64,000 bases of DNA, taken from positions 434,001 to 498,000 of the forward strand of contig CAVSTF010000010.1 in assembly GCA_963730785.1 (NCBI GenBank), written 5' to 3'. The DNA is from Bog-473 sp963730785. Lineage in GTDB: Bacteria; Actinomycetota; Acidimicrobiia; Acidimicrobiales; RAAP-2. Below are positions 60,539 to 64,000 of the stretch, in pieces. Made by a program: the position numbers and the translations under genes. Position 1 is the stretch's first letter, and every line of letters begins with the position of its first letter. The notes under the pieces are model-generated. The model ran no database searches. It saw only the letters and a program-made list of their open reading frames with translations, and was not told the DNA's origin.

Positions 60539-61342
60539 CTAGCGGCCGGCCAGCTTCCCGATCCCGATGGACACGAAGTAAAAGACGACCAACGGGAGGG
60601 CGAGGGCCAGCATGGAGAACGGATCCGAACTCGGGGTGAAGACGCCGGCCACCACCACGATGATGATCACGGCCCAGCGCCAGGCGCGCAGCAGCCGGGC
60701 CGGCGTGACCACCCGGGCCAGCTCGAGCGAGACCAAGATGACGGGGAACTGGAACGTCAGGCCGAACAGCGCCATCATCAGCAGGATCAGTCCCAAATAC
60801 GGGATGGGGTCGTAAATCTCCTGCAGGCTGGGACCGCCGACCGAGCGCAGGAAGCCCAGCGCATGCGGCAGTGTCACATACGCCGTGGCGGCGCCGGCCA
60901 GGAAGAGCACGAAGGCGGCCGAGACGAACGGCACGGCGTACTTGCGTTCCCGGGCCTGGAGGCCGGGCGTGATGAAGCGCCACACTTGGAACAGGATCAC
61001 CGGGGAGGCGAAAACGAGGCCACCGAAGACGGAGATTTTGACGCGCAGCGAGAGGCCATCGAGGGGCGAGGTCACGTAGAGATTGCAGGTGCCGTTGCCC
61101 GACGTGAGCAGCGAACTGACCGTCTTGCGGGCGTGTTTGGCGGCGGCGTTGTCGACCGAGCACAGCGGCTTGATCAAGAAATGCAGGATGGGCTCGTACA
61201 AGAACACGCACACCATGGCGGCGACGATGAAGGCGACCACGCAGATGACGAGCCGATACCGCAGCTCGCCCAGGTGCTCGCCCAGCGTCATGTTGTCGGG
61301 CGAAGGCTTGTGTCGGCGCGAGCCGAGGAGAGGGATTTTCAC
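60539..61342 (-). CDS. tatC: Sec-independent protein translocase TatC
   Basis: A 267-residue membrane protein starting at ATG 61342. It has six membrane spans and the conserved N-terminal MTLGEHLGELRYRL. It also has the first-loop Glu region and the family motif FQVWRFITPGLQARERKY at about residues 120-137. With TatA it forms the receptor and pore for folded twin-arginine proteins. The N-terminal extension of about 20 residues is short and basic. It follows tatA by 18 bases and precedes helY, a conserved actinobacterial order. Confidence 0.97.
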   Translation of the reverse strand: MKIPLLGSRRHKPSPDNMTLGEHLGELRYRLVICVVAFIVAAMVCVFLYEPILHFLIKPLCSVDNAAAKHARKTVSSLLTSGNGTCNLYVTSPLDGLSLRVKISVFGGLVFASPVILFQVWRFITPGLQARERKYAVPFVSAAFVLFLAGAATAYVTLPHALGFLRSVGGPSLQEIYDPIPYLGLILLMMALFGLTFQFPVILVSLELARVVTPARLLRAWRWAVIIIVVVAGVFTPSSDPFSMLALALPLVVFYFVSIGIGKLAGR

Positions 61343-61360
61343 TTGGATTGGCTGGGCCGC

Positions 61361-61798
61361 TCAGTTCAAGCTGGGGTCACCCGAGACGATGGGGGCGCTC
61401 TGGTGGTCGGGCGTGGAACTTTCGAACGGCGACGGATCGATGGTGGTCTCGACGGTGACGTTGGGGGTATTGGTCTCGGCCGCATTGGGGTCGTTCGTCG
61501 TCTCGTCCGTGCCAGCGCCCGTGCCAGCGCCATCCCCATCGCTGCCGCCATCGGGACCCATGTTCGACAGATGGTTCAGCAGGGCCGACGGCGAACGAGC
61601 CAGCCGGGCAATGTCGGTGCTGGAGGGCAGGTCGGGGATCGAGCTGCGCACCTCAGACTCCATGCGCTGGCGAAAGTCATTGAAGCTGCGCCAGGCCCCG
61701 CCCACTTGACGGGCCACCTGCGGCAGCTTGTCGGGCCCCAGCAAAATGACGGCCACGACGGCAATCACCAGGAGTTTTCCGGGATCGAGGTTAAGCAT
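61361..61798 (-). CDS. tatA: Sec-independent protein translocase TatA/TatB family
   Basis: A 145-residue protein starting at ATG 61798. The N-terminal membrane helix (KLLVIAVVAVILLGPDKLPQVARQVGG) and the following amphipathic helix (AWRSFNDFRQRMESEV) are typical. The GP before the hinge is more like TatB, although many actinobacteria annotate this gene tatA. The C-terminal half is disordered and rich in Asp, Gly, Thr and Pro. It lies between pafA and tatC on the same strand, as in mycobacteria apart from the missing pafBC. Confidence 0.9.
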   Translation of the reverse strand: MLNLDPGKLLVIAVVAVILLGPDKLPQVARQVGGAWRSFNDFRQRMESEVRSSIPDLPSSTDIARLARSPSALLNHLSNMGPDGGSDGDGAGTGAGTDETTNDPNAAETNTPNVTVETTIDPSPFESSTPDHQSAPIVSGDPSLN

Positions 61799-61831
61799 GT
61801 GCCCTCACTCTACGGCCACTGTCCGGCGTCG

Positions 61832-63190
61832 CTACAGCGACTGGATGAGCCGCTCGACCCGCTCATCGTGCGATTTGAAGGGATCCTTGAGCAGAACGGT
61901 GCGCTGCGCCTGGTCGTTGAGCTTGAGGTGCACCCAGTCGACCGTGAAGTCCCGCCGCCGTTCCTTGGCCCGCTTGACGAAGGCTCCCCGCAGCCGGGCC
62001 CTGGTGGTTGACGGGGGGTCAGTCATGGCCAACGCGATGTCATCGTCGGTGCAGGTCCGCTCCATCTGGTCCCGGGCCTGCAGCTTGTAATAGAGCCCGC
62101 GGCTGCGGTCGACGTCGTGGTACATCAGGTCGACCATGGCCACCTTGGGGTGCGACAGCGGGATGTCGTGGCGGCTGCGCATCTCCTCAATGAGGCGGTG
62201 CTTGGCCACCCAGTCGCACTCGCGCCAGAGCGAGGACGGGTCGGCCTCGAGGCCCTTGAGGCAGTGCTCCCACATTTCGAGGGCCTTGTCCTCCTCGGGG
62301 CTGAGGCCGTGGTGGTCGCGGAACTTGATGGCCCGCTCGAGATATTCGGTCTGGATATCGAGCGCTCGCATTTCCCGGCCATTGGCCAGGCGGACCCGGC
62401 GCTGGCAGGTGATGTCATGGCTGATTTCCCGGATGGCCCGAATGGGGTTCTCCAGCGTGAGGTCACGCAGCACGGTCGAGGAATCCTCCAGCATGGCCAG
62501 CAGGATGGAGGTGGTGCCGATCTTGAGGAAGGTGGCGTACTCGCTCATGTTCGAGTCGCCCACAATCACGTGCAGGCGCCGGAAGCGCTCGGCGTCGGCG
62601 TGCGGCTCGTCCCGGGTGTTGATGATGGGGCGGCTGCGGGTGGTGGCCGACGATACGCCCTCCCAGATGTGCTCGGCCCGCTGGCTGAGGCAGAACACGG
62701 CCCCCCGAGCGGTCTGCAGCACCTTGCCGGCACCGGCGAAAATCTGCCGCGACACGAGAAACGGGATCAGGACTTCGGTGTAGCGGTTGAACTCGTCGTT
62801 GCGCTCGGTCAGGTAGTTCTCGTGGCAGCCGTAGGAGTTACCGACCGAATCGGTGTTGTTCTTGAAGAGGTAGACCTCGCCCCGTATGCCCTCTTCTCGC
62901 AGGCGGGCCTGGGCTCCGGTGACGAGCTGGGCCAGAATCCATTCGCCGGCCTTGTCGTGAATGACGACGTCGCTGATCTTGTCGCACTCGGGCGTGGCGT
63001 ATTCGGGGTGGCTGCCGACGTCGAGGTAGAGGCGGGCGCCGTTTTCGAGGAAGACATTGGAGGAACGGCCCCAGGAGACGACACGGCGAAAGAGGTATCG
63101 AGCGACTTCGTCGGGGCTGAGTCGGCGTTGGCCACGCAGGGTGAACGTGACCCCGTACTCGTTCTCAATCCCGAAGATGCGCCGTTCCAC
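61832..63190 (-). CDS. pafA: Pup--protein ligase
   Basis: A 452-residue cytoplasmic ligase that joins the C-terminal Glu of Pup to target lysines, marking them for the proteasome. Start is ATG 63190. The N-terminal MERRIFGIENEYGVTF and catalytic Asp57 in LYLDVGSHPEYATPECD are conserved, as are the ATP-binding YLFKNNTDSVGNSYGCHENYL and GDSNMSEYATFLKIGTT. Length is standard. Together with the adjacent prcA/prcB it shows that the organism has the Pup-proteasome system. pup itself would be expected beyond the right edge. Confidence 0.98.
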   Translation of the reverse strand: MERRIFGIENEYGVTFTLRGQRRLSPDEVARYLFRRVVSWGRSSNVFLENGARLYLDVGSHPEYATPECDKISDVVIHDKAGEWILAQLVTGAQARLREEGIRGEVYLFKNNTDSVGNSYGCHENYLTERNDEFNRYTEVLIPFLVSRQIFAGAGKVLQTARGAVFCLSQRAEHIWEGVSSATTRSRPIINTRDEPHADAERFRRLHVIVGDSNMSEYATFLKIGTTSILLAMLEDSSTVLRDLTLENPIRAIREISHDITCQRRVRLANGREMRALDIQTEYLERAIKFRDHHGLSPEEDKALEMWEHCLKGLEADPSSLWRECDWVAKHRLIEEMRSRHDIPLSHPKVAMVDLMYHDVDRSRGLYYKLQARDQMERTCTDDDIALAMTDPPSTTRARLRGAFVKRAKERRRDFTVDWVHLKLNDQAQRTVLLKDPFKSHDERVERLIQSL

Positions 63191-63209
63191 GAAGCCACCG
63201 TACAGCGGC

Positions 63210-63887
63210 CTATGCCAGAAGCTGTGACAGCCCCTCTTCGGTGATCCGTTTGAAGGCTCGGCGTCCGTTGCCCCGGCTCAGCGTGGCCACCTCGAGATCG
63301 CCACCGGCCAGGGTGCGGTCGGGTCCGGCCAGGGCGGCGGTGGCCGCCTTGAGGGCCGTCGAGAGGTCCCAGTCGGCCTGCCAGGCGGCCGTCACCCGCT
63401 CGGTGATGGTCTCGGCATCGCCACCGAGGACGGCGAAATGCTCCTCGTCGGTGATCGTGCCTTCGTAGGCGATGTGGTACAGCTGATCGGGCTTGGTGGC
63501 GTCGCCCAATTCGGCCACCAGGATCTCGACCTCGAGCGGCTTCATCTCGTGGGTGAAGACATTGCCCAGATACTGGGCGTAGAGGTTGGCCAGGCTGCGG
63601 GCGTCGACGTCCTCGCGGCTGTACTGGAAACCCTTGACGTCGGCATGGCGCACGCCGGACACTCGCAGTTGGTCGTACTCGTTGTACTTGCCGACGCCGC
63701 CGAAGGCGATGCGGTCGTAGATCTCGCTGATCTTGTGCAGGGACCGAGATGGGTTCTCAGCCACAATCAGGATGCCGAGGTCGTACGTGGTGGCGACCAG
63801 TGAGCGGCCCCGGGCGATGCCCTTCTGGGCGTATTCCGCCCGGTCCTTCATGACCTGTTCGGGGGCCACGTAATAGGGCATGCTCAT
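63210..63887 (-). CDS. prcA: 20S proteasome alpha subunit
   Basis: A 225-residue structural alpha subunit of the actinobacterial 20S proteasome, forming the outer gating rings. Start is ATG 63887, overlapping the prcB stop (ATGA). The N-terminus MSMPYYVAPEQVMKDRAEYAQKGIARGRS is the gating segment typical of PrcA. The fold is followed through VATTYDLGILIVAENPSRSL, RIAFGGVGKYNEYDQLR and YAQYLGNVF. Length agrees with the family (about 230-250). It precedes pafA by 19 bases and is part of the prcB-prcA-pafA operon. Confidence 0.98.
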   Translation of the reverse strand: MSMPYYVAPEQVMKDRAEYAQKGIARGRSLVATTYDLGILIVAENPSRSLHKISEIYDRIAFGGVGKYNEYDQLRVSGVRHADVKGFQYSREDVDARSLANLYAQYLGNVFTHEMKPLEVEILVAELGDATKPDQLYHIAYEGTITDEEHFAVLGGDAETITERVTAAWQADWDLSTALKAATAALAGPDRTLAGGDLEVATLSRGNGRRAFKRITEEGLSQLLA

Positions 63888-64000
63888 GGCGTGGCTCCAG
63901 TGCCGTTGCCGCCGCCGTTGCGTTCGGCCGACTTGCGGGCGATCAGGGCGGCGAACTTCTCGGCCACTTCGGGCTCGGGCACCAGGCGATAGCCCTCGGC
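63884..64000 (-). CDS. prcB: 20S proteasome beta subunit, 3' end only
   Basis: The minus-strand frame that overlaps the prcA start reads GYRLVPEPEVAEKFAALIARK and ends in a Gly/Asn-rich tail with a stop at 63884-63886. Only the last 38 residues are in the window. The position, the ATGA overlap and the ending agree with PrcB, the proteolytic subunit, whose catalytic Thr would lie outside the window. Confidence 0.85.
   Translation of the reverse strand, partial: AEGYRLVPEPEVAEKFAALIARKSAERNGGGNGTGATP

Noticed and set aside
58933..62011. Long plus-strand frames opposite helY, tatC and tatA
   Set aside because: No family resemblance; they mirror codon position bias of well-conserved minus-strand genes.

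Overview
The window is high-GC bacterial DNA, almost certainly from an actinomycete (Actinomycetota). The evidence is a Pup-proteasome cluster (pafA, prcA, end of prcB), a GarA-type FHA protein beside an Rv1828-type MerR regulator, a DUF4193 protein and a HelY-like helicase. The secreted GYWLVASDGG-repeat protein and the tandem ThyX-like protein point to Acidimicrobiia or a relative; that class assignment is inference.

Layout. 1-5.3 kb: end of a 2-oxoacid:ferredoxin oxidoreductase beta subunit, two paralogous membrane-anchored proteins, a DUF2510 protein and a DUF1015 protein. 5.4-12.2 kb: pgsA, an NDP-mannose pyrophosphorylase/mutase-like protein, gcvH, FHA protein, MerR, DUF151 nuclease and a lipoprotein. 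12.2-23.3 kb: AcuI-type reductase, S9 peptidase, GT87-like membrane protein, thiD and thiG, and an iron(III) ABC transporter behind a DtxR/IdeR-like box. 23.3-28.6 kb: a second MerR, a small nuclease-like protein, gcvT, a tandem glycine riboswitch and gcvP. The two gcv blocks correspond to one continuous neighbourhood in mycobacteria, here split by about 11 kb.

28.6-35.9 kb looks accessory: two GT-C-like polytopic proteins with external beta domains, a secreted beta-propeller, a small protein with a sorting-signal-like tail and a sortase. 35.9-38.3 kb: Mug glycosylase, a FluC/CrcB pair behind a fluoride riboswitch, and an SDR. 38.4-42.3 kb: 12-repeat surface protein and two crotonases. 42.35-48.6 kb: a MacAB-like exporter with two adaptor proteins and a secreted protein; three of these end in Gly/Phe-rich tails. 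49-51.4 kb: 2OG-Fe(II) oxygenase coupled to a formaldehyde-activating-enzyme homologue, pyrophosphatase and an NTF2-like protein. 51.4-56.2 kb: HtrA protease, RGG-rich protein, GNAT, two conserved actinobacterial proteins. 56.6-64 kb: ThyX-like protein, HelY-like helicase, tatC, tatA, pafA, prcA, prcB (partial).

Seven genes are each interrupted by one apparent single-base frameshift (DUF2510 gene, pgsA, S9 peptidase, thiG, fbpC, the 30.9 kb secreted protein, the 45.8 kb secreted protein). Several sit in short homopolymers of genes expected to be functional, so assembly or sequencing indels are the simplest explanation. The annotation gives the reconstructed genes. No tRNA, rRNA, CRISPR array, transposase or integrase was seen.
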